From: Ptiloglossa arizonensis
Lineage: Eukaryota; Arthropoda; Insecta; Hymenoptera; Colletidae
Length of the DNA stretch: 64,000 bases
Assembly (NCBI RefSeq): GCF_051014685.1
Contig: NC_135051.1
Span: forward strand, 13,101,557 to 13,165,556
Direction of reading: 5' to 3'
Below are positions 36,013-48,640 of the stretch, in pieces (position 1 is the first letter of the stretch; each line of letters begins with the position of its first letter). The notes under the pieces were generated by a model that did not search any database, had not been told where the DNA came from, and saw only the letters and a program-made list of their open reading frames with translations. A program made the translations under genes and the position numbers.

Positions 36013-36954
36013 CGGTAACAAGTGATTTTAAGGAATAACAATATTTTTAGGCGTTTTGAAGAAACAGCACATTGCGTACCTTTTATAATAAATTATTTGA
36101 AGAGAATGAAGTACACTAGTAACAGTCACTGGTAATACAGATTGCTATCTTTATAAATGATGAGTAAAAGAGTTGATATTTTTAATGAAATTGAATTAAA
36201 TTTAAATAATTCATAATTTCGTCATTGAATAAGTACTAGAATTTTATTTTGCGGAGCGTTGGATATAATTCGCTTCCGAAAATTAACAAGTCTATCAAGT
36301 TGAACGATTGAATATCGTTGAACAATATCCAATATTAAATCCAATGTATATCTTAACGAAGTATAGCCGTTCAGTTGACAATAACAATGTTTCTTAAATA
36401 TATTTGTAATTGAACATTGCTATCTACAATAGTTATATACACACGACTCTTTGTATAGTTACACAATGTTGGCATATTGCAATCATTTTACGCACACGTA
36501 CACTTATATATAAAATATATTGAGATATGCGCGAGTATATTCAGAATATTTGCAAAACAAACAAAACAGATACACAAAAATATGCGCTATAAATGAAAAG
36601 AGTATACAAAATATAATATACGCATAAATAAATATTAAGAATACGAAATATATACAAAATTAATATCGATGTATGTCAAAAACCGTTTCTAATTATCAAT
36701 ACGCAGATAATATCAGTATCAAATATTAATATTTACTAGCCATCGTGAATTCAATATAAAAGGTCACTGTTTGGCATTTACGAAATTATTGAAACATGAT
36801 ATCACTGATGTTTAACATTCATATTTGTCTTTTTGGGAGGTAATTTTATAAAACTTCTTTGTATCAATTTTCAAAATGACATTAGCGTAAAACTTTAGAG
36901 GGCTGTTTTGTCTCTAAAACTTGAGTTCAAGTGTTTTTTTTTTATTATTTACAG
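36013..36954. other. Very AT-rich noncoding stretch
   Basis: TA-rich sequence with no frame, ending in a run of ten T that forms the pyrimidine tract of the acceptor at 36954. Confidence 0.5.
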
Positions 36955-37243
36955 CTCTCTAGACTTACAAAATTTCATAAACATCGTTATTGCAATAATC
37001 CGTTGTTATTGTAGTATCGACTGGAAACAAACGCATAGCGCATTATTTCGATGTCCAAAAAATAATTTTCGCAAAACCGGGGCTCCAGAGCATAACTATT
37101 TAATAGAGAGTAATTGTAACCCCGTCTCCATATCGTCACCATCAATCTCATCCCAGTTCGGTCCCATGGCACACAACTCGAAGAGCACACCTGACCTCCG
37201 ATATCGATCAGAGACCACCTCGCATATGGACGCCGCGCGATAA
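36955..37243 (+). CDS. Candidate terminal coding exon, Ser/Pro-rich, unrecognised
   Basis: A strong acceptor (ten T then attatttacag) opens a frame that stays open to a TAA at 37241-37243. The first two thirds are AT-rich and not clearly coding, but from about 37080 the codons become GC-richer and well balanced: NPVSISSPSISSQFG, then AHNSKSTPDLRYRSE, ending SHMDAAR. This tail looks like the disordered C-terminus of a scaffold or signalling protein. A second acceptor-like word (caatctcatcccag) ends at 37156 and keeps the same frame in phase 0, so the true exon may begin at 37157. AATAAA-like words follow near 37604. No family was recognised. Confidence 0.35.
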
Positions 37244-39739
37244 CTTTTCTTGCTCACTATTTATCATTTTAACGACGAGGGAATGGCTGGCTACAGACTG
37301 AACACCAACGTAGGAGAGTACGCAATCAAACTAAAATAATAGGAATACTTTTTTCTATGATTTCGTACGGAGACATGCTTGGGCTGAGGCAATTGTACGC
37401 GGAGTGCAACCGTATTCAAACTACAAGCCGAAAAAGTGTGATGTATTGTGTAAAATGAAACGACAATGCAATATAAACATTTTTCGTGCGGACCTTTCTT
37501 TCCGAGAAAATCAATTTTCAAAACTCTCTGATTACACGTAGATTTGGAGAAGCTCAGCTTGACGAAATGACACATCTAAATAGTTTCAAAACTGTTGACT
37601 ATCTAATAGAAATAAAGAGGAAATATCATCGAAAGAGAATACAATTCGCATTTATTCCTTAATACATCATTAGTTAAGTACTGTAGTGTTTTAGTCAATG
37701 CTGGAATATGAATGGTTTACCTTATGGCTTTCTGATGAAAGAGAAATCTTTCAAACCGTAAATTAAATTTCCCGTCGAAATATTAAAAAATGAATGTTCT
37801 TATAATGAATCTGCCTTTATATGTTGTGCCAAATGTTTTTCTTGTTAAACTTTGTTTGATTTTATGACAAACACCACTTTTGTACATATCGATGAGTACT
37901 ACTTCTCTATTTGAATGAACAATAAATAAAGACATGCATTCTTGGCAAAGTTTCATTTAATCAAAATTGAAAATTTTGTATAAATAAACGAAGGACAAAA
38001 AAAATTCATGTATGGAGAATTTAATGTAGACTAATTGCACAGCCTAGTACCTACTTACATAATTCTTGAGCCACGCCAACACCTATTAATTGTAATCAAT
38101 TCAACTATTCTTTATGAATGTCTATAATTTAATACTAAAAATATTGAGTATTTAATCTTATACCGATATACGTATGTTTATAAATGAACTAACAAAATTT
38201 ATCAGTGGCCAAAATTTTAATTAAAATAGTGACATAAAGATTCTAAACTCTGCTTTTTCACTCATGTTGATACACTTATTATTTTTGAAAAAAAAACCTG
38301 ACTAGTATTCCTAATTATTTAATGCCTCCCATTATTATCATGTTAATTCAGCCGTGAATGAAGTCTAGGATTCTATTGGTCTATTACGATGTTAATAAGA
38401 AGTATTATTTTTTAATATTAAAAGCAAGTGAAAAATTGAGAGAGTTACATAAATGAAACTCTTTTCCTGGCGAGAAAGAAAGTTTAGATTAAACATCTAC
38501 ATATTTATTACCAAGAAGAAAAATCTTGCAACAACAAATTACGTTGACAAATTATTACCGACCACCATCGACGATGAAATTTTAATCTCGTTCTAGCGGA
38601 GCCAGTGAAAATGTCTAATTATTGAAATAATTACCAAACGGAAATAGAGTGATGGTTTAAGCAAATGAAGAACTATTGTCAATGCTAAACTGTGACGAGA
38701 TCAATGAGGATTACAGCGGGTCGTGATGAATTATTTGTACAAGCGTCAAATATTCAAATACGTTTCGAGAAGTGGATATTGATGGCACGCCGAAAAAAAT
38801 ATTCAAGTGACACGATTCATTGCCAACCATTCGAATTCTCACCAATCATTTGTAGTCAAGTTACTCCGTGCGTTTTGTTATTATTTTTTCCGTGTATGCA
38901 AATGCCGCGCATATTGAATGCGATGTTTAGTCTCGGTTAATTACATCGTTTAATGCGGAAGTTTATGCGACCGTGTATTTTCGAATAAAGCGCGGAACGG
39001 ATATAACGGCGTAATCTCGAATTAGCATGAATTACACAGTAGTGTTGCGCGTATCTATTATGAACGTACAGATCCCCTCGCAATTGTTGCGGTACGAAAA
39101 CATGAATAACATATTAAAATAATCCGATTCAGTGGACAGAACGGATCGACATTATCAGTGGTAGTGACGTGAACTTTGCGATTACAAATTTATCGTAATC
39201 GTCGAAGCGTAATTACTTGCTCTACCTTCGACGTATCATTTCATACTTGACCCATTGTTATTTTCCTCGTCTAAAATTGAATCTCCGTAAAAACAATTAG
39301 AATCCACCCAATACCCCTCCCTTATGGAAGAAAATGCAATCTCACCAAGAATAAATACGTTTAACGAAATCATAGATGATACGCCGGTTTACAGTTACAA
39401 CGGAATCTCGATTACTGCAGATAAACAAGGTTAAACATTTCTGCAGATATCAGGATTCGTGCAATGATCGAAATAAACAATGCAATAGGAGTTCCATTTG
39501 CGTATAACATTTCTACTGTTTGTAATGTTATCGCTACCTGGTTTTTCTCAACTCGAAGATCACTTGTGATCATTCATTGTTTCCATCCGTTCCACTTGCC
39601 AATGTGGTCCATCAAACGAGATATTTATACAATTATTAAAATTTAGCTGTAGTGATAATTCTAGTTTATGAATCCAGTTACGTAAATTCTAATAATCGTA
39701 CTTTTCGATATTACCGGAAATCTAAAAGTAATATCCATC
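37244..39739. other. Noncoding stretch with a CNE-like patch
   Basis: Mostly AT-rich. At about 38690-39260 composition rises in CpG and the words ggttaattacatcg, gtttaatgcgg and gaattacac appear in the manner of conserved noncoding elements. Frames are short and unsupported. Confidence 0.35.
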
Positions 39740-41510
39740 TAACCGAATAAAACATAAAATTTTTTTATTTTTGCACGTTTCGATAAGTGATGTATAATTG
39801 TACAATTTAAGTAAGATCCGTGATGGCGAAAATGCTGGCAACACTTTCCGCCATCAGGTGTTTGCATAGACTACTTTTCAACGTCCCTGGACAATGCAAA
39901 TAACTTCAGAAGGGAGTTAAGGTGTTTCTCTGGTTTGAAAATAAAACGAAATTAATTTTGTTATTTTTACCATTTTTTCAATTCCAAGTATTAGAGACAT
40001 TATATTGAGAGATTTATAATGAGATACATAACATTGTATGACAAACACGTTTCGTTTAGTTTGAAGATAAAAATATCAATTCATACAATTTTATAATATT
40101 TACGACTAACAAACATTAGACGGAAAAATTTTTGGGGAAATAAATTTTGAAATGGTAACAATATTATAGAATATTTAATTGCACTCTGTGTAAACTCTCA
40201 CTCTGTACGTCAAACATAAAAACCATTCTTCAATGCTCGCAATTTTTAACAGAAGTCACGAATACATCGTGAAATTATGAATATATTTTTGTTACGCACA
40301 GGTTGAAGCATAGGACACAAATATACAAAACAGAGAATAAAATGGAAGTGTGTAAATACAGGAAAGGTAAGGCTCAACTAAACCTGTTTTTAAAACCTAA
40401 TATCAATATTAATATAATCGAAACAAATTACATTACGAACTACATTAATAATTTTATAAATTTATGTATAATTGTACATTGTTACTTGATTAAATGATTT
40501 GTTGGGATATATGCTGAACAAGATTATATATGGATAAAATCCTGACTTTTGTAAGATCATTATGAATCTCTGTTCTCGCCTCTTCCTGCTCAATTCTATA
40601 CTAACCCCTAAATATTCCTTTCAAAACTCGTCTATCTCTATTCATTTCTGTCAAAAACTATCCAACCGGAGCTTTCGGTCACTGGCCCTGCCAAAAATCA
40701 TTCCAGGTCGAGTGTGCCATCTTACCTTGACCAATGACCATCTTGGCTTCGATCGTCATAGGTCACTAGTCTATTCGTGGAATTTCTTTCCGCGCAACCT
40801 TCTTCGATTTTACCAATAAAAACCAATCAAATTCTATAATTTTTGTACGTTTCGATAAGCGAGGCACAATCGTACGCTTTCGAGCATACACAATGTCAAC
40901 TGAGACCTACCCTCGCTACAGTCCATCCTGCAATTCTATTAAAATCATTTCACAAAAGAAAAAGCCACTGGAATCCTCACATAAGATTTCCCGTTGGAAT
41001 CTGCATAATTCGGACTGTTCCTAGTTGCCGACTTTGCCAAGAGTCACTCCAGGTCGAGTATGTGACCGATCCTACCTCGACCTATGACCATCTTGACTCC
41101 TAGTGGTGTAGGTCACCAGTCTTGTCGCGGGATCTCTTTCCGCACGACCTTCCTCAAAGGTCATCTTCGAGCATTACCGACCCCAACTTGAACCTTTCAC
41201 CACTGCAGTCCTATTAACAGTCCAAATGAGAGTGTTCCACGCCTCCGCTCTGCAAATCATTCCTCTCGAAAGCTCATTCGTGCGCAGAGTCAACTTTCAA
41301 CGCAAAACTTTCAAACTTCGTCAATTGTACAAACTCGACCTTCGATTCCAACAATTCTTCACGGATAATTCTTCTACAACCGGGCTCCTTTTGTATTTCG
41401 GATACTCTCGCAAGAAAATGTGTCCTGTTTCTGCAATTCAAGTAATTCCTAGAATTCAGCTTCCTCTTCTTTCGAAGTTTCTCAAAAGAAGGAGATAAAT
41501 TTAACCTCCT
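39740..41510. repeat. Decayed modular repeat region
   Basis: Two modules recur. One, around 39770-39806 and 40838-40877, shares cgtttcgataagygaggcac-type sequence. The other, 40683-40806 and 41028-41156, shares ccaggtcgagt, gaccatctt, aggtcac and gatctctttccgc-type words at an offset of 346 bp. Copies are well diverged. Short overlapping frames of 85-90 codons run through the second module without a motif, so this is read as an old repeat family of unknown type. Confidence 0.6.
40302..40366 (+). CDS. Weak candidate micro-exon, 65 nt
   Basis: An acceptor (tttttgttacgcacag) and a donor (gaaag|gtaagg) bound 65 nt that are open in one frame for 21 codons, starting LKHRTQIYK and ending VCKYRK. 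The other frames carry stops. Composition is AT-rich, close to background, so chance is likely. Confidence 0.15.
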
Positions 41511-42440
41511 GATAGGTTGGTAACGAAATACGCAATTTAAGCTGGCCCACCACGGACTATCACAAAAAGAGGGTTTTTAAACGAACGGTCCAAATAAGAG
41601 TGGATTATATATTTTATTAATGAATTTAATTTTTGAAGTTGATCCCTAGAGAAAGGGACAAATGTAACGAATAACACACTTTAAAAAATTGCTTATTTTG
41701 AAAAACTGATAGAATTTATTAGCTAGTCTTTCCCTTTGATAATATTTTTTATTAATGTAAATTATTAAAAATAATTTTGCTAAAAATTCTATAAAACTTA
41801 GAGTCAACAACGCAAATTGTCACGTTTATCTCTGCTTTCCACTATTTCGTTCAAAACTTTCTACTTCTCATAATCCAGATACAATATAAAAGAGAACATG
41901 CTTTTGTGTCGTATTACTATAACAATTTATTACGAACGCTCTTTTCTTCTTTTATGCTTAATCAGTTTATCATTCAGAGCTAAGAATTTCAGATTATTAT
42001 TACTATTCAGTAATGAATGATAATTCATCGATACCTTTTTATTCCTATCAAATAATACATTCTTAAAAATCGCAAGATTACCTATTCTTCGAACTTGTAC
42101 AATCATATTGTTAAGATCATAACACAATAGTTGATGAATTATTGCACAGAAGGTACCATTTGCTAAGTTTCGACAAACTACTCAAGTGATTTGGTAATAC
42201 ATATTAACAATAACAATCTTATATTTTATTATCAAAAGTAACACTGATCGACCAACCACGACTAATTTAACTGAACAATCGGAAGCCAAGTTGCTTCTAA
42301 CAGTGCTTAAGTGTTGCCGAACTGCCAATTTTGATTATATCAACTGCCAAGAAGAAACATATAATAGTATGAATTCTTGTCGTGTAATGAAAATCTGTCA
42401 AAATTAGTGAAGAGCTATGTACAGATAGATGTCACGTCGA
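41511..42440. other. AT-rich noncoding stretch
   Basis: No frame or repeat noticed. Confidence 0.5.
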
Positions 42441-42784
42441 TATAATTTTCCTCATTTTCATTGATAATTATAGGGGAAGATGCGATCGCAAATACGGCTC
42501 GTGCAATTACTCGTTGTAGGCGCATTTTCGTTGATTTTATCGTTTGCACAGCGGCCAGGCACAGTGGACCCACATTATTAGCTAGACAAATAATCCCCGC
42601 GGATTTCGCAGTGACAAATTATCTAGGACGCGAAGCAGTTTATTCGAATAGGTACACCGTGTCCGCTGCTGTTTGCAAACGCGTTATCCCCAGCATCTGC
42701 GTAACGATCACGAACTGAAATGAACCGCCGAGATCTTTCTGTTTGCGGTAGATCGATAATTACTGCCTCCCTGAATTTTTCATT

Positions 42785-42830
42785 TATTTATTTTTTTTCT
42801 ATTTTTTTATTTTTTTTTTTTTTTTTTTTT
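42785..42830. repeat. Poly-T tract
   Basis: A nearly pure T-tract with a final run of 21 T. On the minus strand it would be a poly-A tail, but no retroelement body was recognised on that side. Confidence 0.8.
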
Positions 42831-43175
42831 ACCCTGTGTATCGCGTTCCCGATAAAACCATGCTCTCTCCGTTAACTCGGTCCGCACACACGAAGGATTA
42901 TGCTTGGTTTTATTTGTGATAAATAAAGTGAAATCCGACAGAGGTTATTTGCATCGAAAGGTACAATGAAAAATAATGTCTCCTGGAGCATTGAAACAAT
43001 ACCGTGTACCTATTGGAATATTATGAAATATCGGGAACGCTGATATAAAAAGGCACGACGAAAATGGGAGTAATGTAGTTGCGAAATTTCGCGCGAAACA
43101 AAAGCCGGGGGGAAAAAATAAACAATGTTCTCTCTTTTCCAACAAACAATACGAAAAACGCGCCGCGAAGGTGAA

Positions 43176-43200
43176 CGCCGCGCCGCGCCGCGCCGCGCCG
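43176..43200. repeat. 5-bp microsatellite (cgccg)5
   Basis: Five perfect head-to-tail copies of cgccg within a CpG-rich context. Confidence 0.9.
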
Positions 43201-45600
43201 TTACAATACGTCTGCTTCGAAATTTATTCGGTGACAAAAGCGTTTAGGCGAGACGGAAAGCCCGTTGCGACGGAGGTAATTAATTGACGCCTGTCGGGCT
43301 TAATTAATGGTACCCGTTGACGTGAAGAACGAAGCCTTAGAATGGGCGCACTGATTTTGAAGGAAGTCGTTTCAGTCGCCGTTTACATAGTTCGTAAACT
43401 TATTACGGGACCTACAAGAGAACGGGGTGAGAGAAGGGGGAAGGGATATAAATTGCATAATAAGCAATGACATTTTTCGGAGCCGCTGGAAAATGAAAGG
43501 ACAAAGAGGAGAACTTTTAACAAGTTCCGTAGAAATTGTTTGTCGTTATTGATATATCCTTAATTGGAAGTTCGGTGGTAAATAATTGTTCTCTACCGTA
43601 AGAATTTGTACAAATTATGGCGGGAAACGTGTAAAAATAATTCGCCACCATTCGTGATCGTGAATTAAACACCGTTACACAAACGTTTAAGATGTTTCAT
43701 TGCTCGAATCATTTTAGTTATTTTACTTGTGTTTATCGTGATCTCTTGCGAATGTGTACTTTTTCGAACGCGTAGAAGACAAATTAATTTCTAGAACACA
43801 AAAGGGGTATCTGCTTGACGTAACTTGCCGCCTTCTCTTCTAAATGACATTTCAAACGTCACCGAGCTCAACACTCGGATTTATGGTCCGCTGGTCGCAC
43901 AAGAGATAAGATGATTCCCCTGTCTTATGAATCTATTACCATTTAGGTTCGTCTGAGTATTCCAAGTCGAATAAAATCCTAACAAAAATCGACATACAGT
44001 TTAAATCTGTACGAATAAATCCGCAATACAATTCCAGTTCATTTGTGCAAGTCGGTTGCTAATCAAACGATCTCGATCAACCACAGAATGCAAAATCACA
44101 CGAGTCAAATCAGAAGCTAATTCTAGTTTATATAAATCAGTTAGCGCTACAGTAAAATTAAAAACTGTTTTATTTAATCTTTAACAAACATAAATAGTCC
44201 AACGAATTAGAAAGAATCATTATTCAACATTCTCGTAATATATTCTTGCATATGTTTCCATACAGTGTGAATATACCATCGCTGTGTAAAAGTTTGAAAT
44301 CACTTCCAAAATTTGTAATAATAATTAAGAGTATTTTTTTAAAATATTTCTATTAATACAATATTATACAAAGCTAGTACACTTAACGTAACCCGTTTAT
44401 CTCGATTAACTACATTTTCGTCGAGTATATCACACTCCCTGTTTAAGATAAACGTTTAAATTGGTACGTTATCATTAGTCTAATAATTATTATTAGTCTA
44501 ATTCTGCTTCTCTTACAAACCGATGATCTTTAAATCGGTATCGAAACACTTTAATCTAACTAAGAAATGAATACCGACGACATCGAATTTTATTTCTTCG
44601 TGCATTGTTATCAAGTTACTCGATCCAGAATATCGCCGATAGTAGCAGAAAACAAAGGTCGTTAGCTTTCGTGTATAACAATATATGGATACCCCGTGGA
44701 AACGAAACAGCGGTTTCGGTAACCTGCTCCCGCGTATTCGATTCACCTAATCAGTTTCGAGGCAACAGAAACGACGTCCACCGGATTCCATTGCCGAGCC
44801 ACGTTGTCCCGAGACGAAGCAGAAATTTCGGCCCATGAAAAGCCGAGGCAAACGTAAACCGAATCAAGTACGGGCGACCGAGCCGAATGAAAAGTGGACA
44901 CAGCTATTTCCAGGTGTATACTTCATTGTCTCGGTCGATAAATCTAATTATCTGTGCGCACGTTCATCGACTCGGAATAATTCTCACGGTGGAGTAAAAA
45001 ACAAAAAGGAGATTGAAAAAAAAAAAAGGAGAAAAATAGGGAAAAAGCGTTGAACGTTGGAGGTGGGGCGGTTTGAAGCAGCGGGAAGAGAGAAAATCGG
45101 GAAAAACGAGGTAAAACGACACGCGAGGGAATTAACTCGCAACGCCCGTTTTCCACGGTCGGTTTCACGTCGCATTAAGCAGACCGACATTTTAGAACAC
45201 ACGTAAAGATGCACTGGTGTACGCGTCGACGCGAACTTTCTCGTTTCGCCTTCCGAGCCCATCTTACAATTAGTCCCGTTCCTTTTTTCTATCCATTTCG
45301 TGTCAGCGCTTAGATTTTCGCCTCGTAAAAACGCGCTGTTTCCTCTGAGAGGACTGTGTTTGGCGAACTTCCACCACGGGACGCAACGATGCTCGCGAAA
45401 CTGTGAGTAGATACTTTGTAACTGGAAGTGGCTTACGTGACGCAAACATTTCGTGCTTCCGTCGCGCGTGCAGATTGGGGATTTTTCTTCTCCTCGCAAA
45501 CTGTTACCTGTGACCGAGGAATGTAGCTTACGAGTCATTTTCCAGTTTCTTCGATTTTCAATTTCAAGCGAATTTTACATTTGTATCTTTATCGATCTGC

Positions 45601-46200
45601 TTTCACACGATCCCTAACGATTCGTTCCTTCTTTTGTTGATTTTGTTTCACGTTATTTACATTCTTATATTCTTAGCGCACAAATAGCATTTTGTGTCTT
45701 TAATGTATTTATGCGTTTATGGGGATTCAGCAATAACTGAAAATAAAAATTCTCAAATGTGTTATTATACCTTTACGAGGGCATTGCCGATGATTTAACG
45801 AGGATGTTCCGATGAGAACGAGTTCAAACAAGACTGTACGGATTATTTTTAATTTTACACTTTTAAAGTCGCTTTTAACGTACTTACGATTAAAAATAAT
45901 CCGAGCTAGTTTGTGTTTGGATTGTCACGTGTCATCGAGAAAATCTCGCAGTATTAACTGTCATAAAGGTACAAAGCGTCGCTGGAGATTACAGGTCTCA
46001 CACTGAAGAAACATGAACAATGATGAGGACGACTCCACGCCTCGAATCCAAGGAAGAAGTTCCACTTTGAAAGCAAGGATTATTGTACATGCGAAATTCG
46101 ACGTCAATCTGAGATAAGAAATACTGCCTTCCCAAAATATATGAAAATGAGCAGAACCAACTTCTTACAAGTGGAGGATACTGTATTTCGTAAACGTGCT
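45601..46200. other. Noncoding stretch
   Basis: AT-rich; no frame with support. Confidence 0.45.
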
Positions 46201-46426
46201 TTGACACTAGAACTACCAAAGGGATCAATTTGACCTGTTTCAAACTTCTTTTTAAAATCATTCAATTATTAACGGTGTATTTGCTTACAATATTCGTGAT
46301 CAATTATTGAAATAGACAACCAATGGTACTCGTAAATTAATTTGTCCTCTTCCCATATAATTTCTAAGATACTTACGCGATCTGAAATAAATAGGAATAC
46401 GTTCGTTATCGGGAGATCCAGTGTCA
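46201..46426. mobile_element. MITE with piggyBac-like ends, uninterrupted copy B
   Basis: Related to 30926-31290 in the same orientation but without the mariner insertion. Left end ttgacactagaactacc; right end, on the other strand, ttgacactggatctccc, so the terminal inverted repeats are about 17 bp with a few mismatches. The flanking TTGA/TCAA could be a mutated TTAA. The 226-bp length leaves no coding room. Confidence 0.65.
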
Positions 46427-47354
46427 AAACGAACTTATATAAATACAAACACTACTTTAAAACGTACTTAAAAACGCATCTCTAACAGAAAAGGACATTA
46501 TCTGTATTCAAAAACTTCATAAAGAAATCAAGAGGATGTATCGTGTTACGTTTAATTCGCCTTCGCCGATTTGTTACCTATCGTTCTCCGCAAAGTTGAA
46601 CATGTCGTAATCCGACGACCCATTTTTTCTCAATGTCGGTATACTTCTTCTCCTCTGGAGGGAACCAATGGCACGTAACTCGTGCATCTGTATGTAAAAA
46701 AATTGCTGGCACTTTTTTATCTAGGATTGTCGTCAATTTTTCAAAGCGACTTCAAAACAACCACGCTTCCGCCGGAGAGACTCGTTACCAGAGATAATGT
46801 GTTCGCCAGAAACCATTTCTGTAAGAGAAACTTGCAAGTAAATTGCGAGGCGTTCATTTTGATGAAAGAGGCTCAATGCTCGTACAAAGGGGCTGTATAA
46901 CGAGAACCGAGAAATGGTTTGACACACGAAGAGTCCGGTTGTACTAGCAGGAAGACAATCTTGAAAACTCGTCAGGTCCTTTATATCATGGGATTGCAAG
47001 AATTCCTAAGAGTCGCGTTCCTTTACTCTCTGAGTGAATTCCGCATTATGATAGTCATTACGTTGGGCACGGAGTCATAAAAATTACAGTGGCCGAATAA
47101 CGTAGGAGAAATTAATTTATACCGCGACATGGATATCGCCACGTTTGTACTAGACGCGTTTTTAAATTGCAAAATAGGCGCTTCCTTTTTTTAAAATATA
47201 TCTCACGAATTTAACAATAAAAATTCGAACCATTAGCTCGTGTTGGATAATAGCGGAACACTGTTGTACAGAAAGTGAAACACTTCGAATAACTTTCAAA
47301 CTATGAATAATACGAATTATTTCTAAACTATACGAAAATATTTCGACGTTGCAA
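46427..47354. other. Noncoding stretch
   Basis: Mixed composition. A 72-codon frame at 46682-46900 begins with a hydrophobic run but has only a GTG at its start and no splice context. Confidence 0.4.
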
Positions 47355-47745
47355 AGTTTGTTAAGTTTCCAGTTTACAAGATAGTCTCCGTTAAGATCGA
47401 TACAACGCTACAATCTTTCAATAAACTATAAACCAATGTATTTAATAATTTCGAAAGCAGTTGGTTATAAAGTTTGCCTTTTAATGTACCGCATAGAAAT
47501 AATCCAGTGCCGTCAAGTCTAGCGAACGCGATGAGCACAGAAATGTTCCGCCATGACCAATCCACCGATTACAGAACTGTCTACCTAATGCTTCTCTTGA
47601 TTACCGTGCGTAATTTGCAGGGCAACTATCGTGCCAGCACCACATCACTACAGGGGTATTTAGTGACACATTCTCCAATAAAACCAACAATGTCCCTGTC
47701 AGGAAAATTGATTACTGTCGGCCTGTTAAATGTCCAATTACACGC
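47355..47745 (-). pseudogene. Tc1/mariner-superfamily transposase relic (C-terminal half)
   Basis: Read on the minus strand, one frame from about 47742 gives GHLTGR, a stop, then LLENVSLNTP and MWCWHDSCPANYAR, which aligns with the HDG-PAH block holding the second catalytic Asp of this superfamily. After a frameshift the next frame gives RWIGHGG and SRSLDLTALDYF, the degenerate form of the SPDLTPLDFF block with the third catalytic Asp; a stop follows. A third frame gives ERL, a stop and RCIDLNGDYL, the usual C-terminal motif. Spacing between the two Asp is about 37-38 residues, so a DD34D mariner is less likely than a DD37-type relative. The N-terminal half and terminal repeats were not found. 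The relic has at least three stops and two frameshifts and cannot make active enzyme. Confidence 0.85.
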
Positions 47746-48640
47746 TTATCGAATATACAAAAGTATATTATCCAAACTAGATATTACTTTAATATTGCTA
47801 CGAGCACGAAAACGACATAAACAATTTATAAAACAAATTAAACGATGCTCATTGACTACGTTTGCTACGATTTGGTGCCGAAAATTAATAAGGGATTATA
47901 ATATTTCACGGATAATGCGAGTACGATATTTATAGAATACAGGTACTATATATATTTGATAATGTACTATCGTACTGAACAAAGGATATGAAAATAATAA
48001 CTAATTAATAATTTCATAAGAGTTATTAAGGAGAAGAGAAAATTTCTCAAACTTGACACTTAAATACCTTTTTATATAATTCAATTTGTGCATAATATAA
48101 TGTAAGCGACATACATGGGTGCACTGCGCTGTAAATATTATGTTTGCATCGATTAAAATAAAAAATCGATAAATAGTACTCGGTATTTGTTACAAAATGA
48201 AAACTTTTTTCGTATCCATGAACATAATAATTATTTCTTTTACGCAAGATTTTATTTTTCATTTAAGCTACAATTTTTATTTTCAAGAATTTTTATTCAT
48301 CTGTCTACATCGAAACTCACGAAGCGGTTGCTTTTCCAAAAAATAAAGAAAGAATACCATACCAAAGTAATACGTACCCCGTAAATTATTGACGAAAAAA
48401 GAGCAAGGCTTGTTAGAAAGTAGAGAACAAAATGAATCCTATGAATTCCTACGTACACCATTGACTTTGGTATTTCAAACAATTCCACAATTCTGATCAT
48501 TAATATGATTTTTACGTAATTACAAAGCCATTAACTCGACTGATTTTATCCAAAGCAGCAGAAGCACTGTGCTACACAAGTTAGACATTACATATATATA
48601 AAAAGCATCGCTATAATAACTACATAACACGTAATCCATT
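47746..48640. other. AT-rich noncoding stretch
   Basis: Sequence immediately right of the relic should hold its N-terminal half if present, but no helix-turn-helix or first-Asp block was recognised. A plus-strand frame (47474-47935) is antisense to the relic and is a shadow. Confidence 0.4.

Larger units (their letters stand above)
42441..45600. promoter_or_regulatory. CpG-rich block, possible regulatory region
   Basis: Intermediate to high CpG content with embedded homeodomain-like words (gaggtaattaattgacg and gggcttaattaatgg, 43275-43310). It contains a T-tract (42785-42830, ending in 21 T), a 5-bp GC repeat (43176-43200) and an A/G-rich patch at 44990-45120. AT-rich DNA interrupts at about 43660-44620. 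A 184-codon minus-strand frame (45538-44984) lies over the GC- and purine-rich part and is judged chance. A donor-like word (aact|gtgagt) lies near 45401. Confidence 0.3.

Noticed and set aside
42785..42830. Poly-T tract as the tail of a LINE or SINE on the minus strand
   Set aside because: No retroelement body or A/B box promoter was recognised next to it and no target duplication was found.
44984..45538. 184-codon minus-strand open frame, longest in the window
   Set aside because: It lies over GC- and purine-rich DNA, ends in a Phe/Ser-rich low-complexity tail from an A/G-rich plus strand, and has no motif or splice support.
46682..46900. 72-codon frame with a signal-peptide-like start
   Set aside because: The first codon is GTG, there is no ATG in place, and no splice or promoter support.
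47474..47935. 153-codon plus-strand frame
   Set aside because: It is antisense to the transposase relic, whose motifs read on the minus strand.
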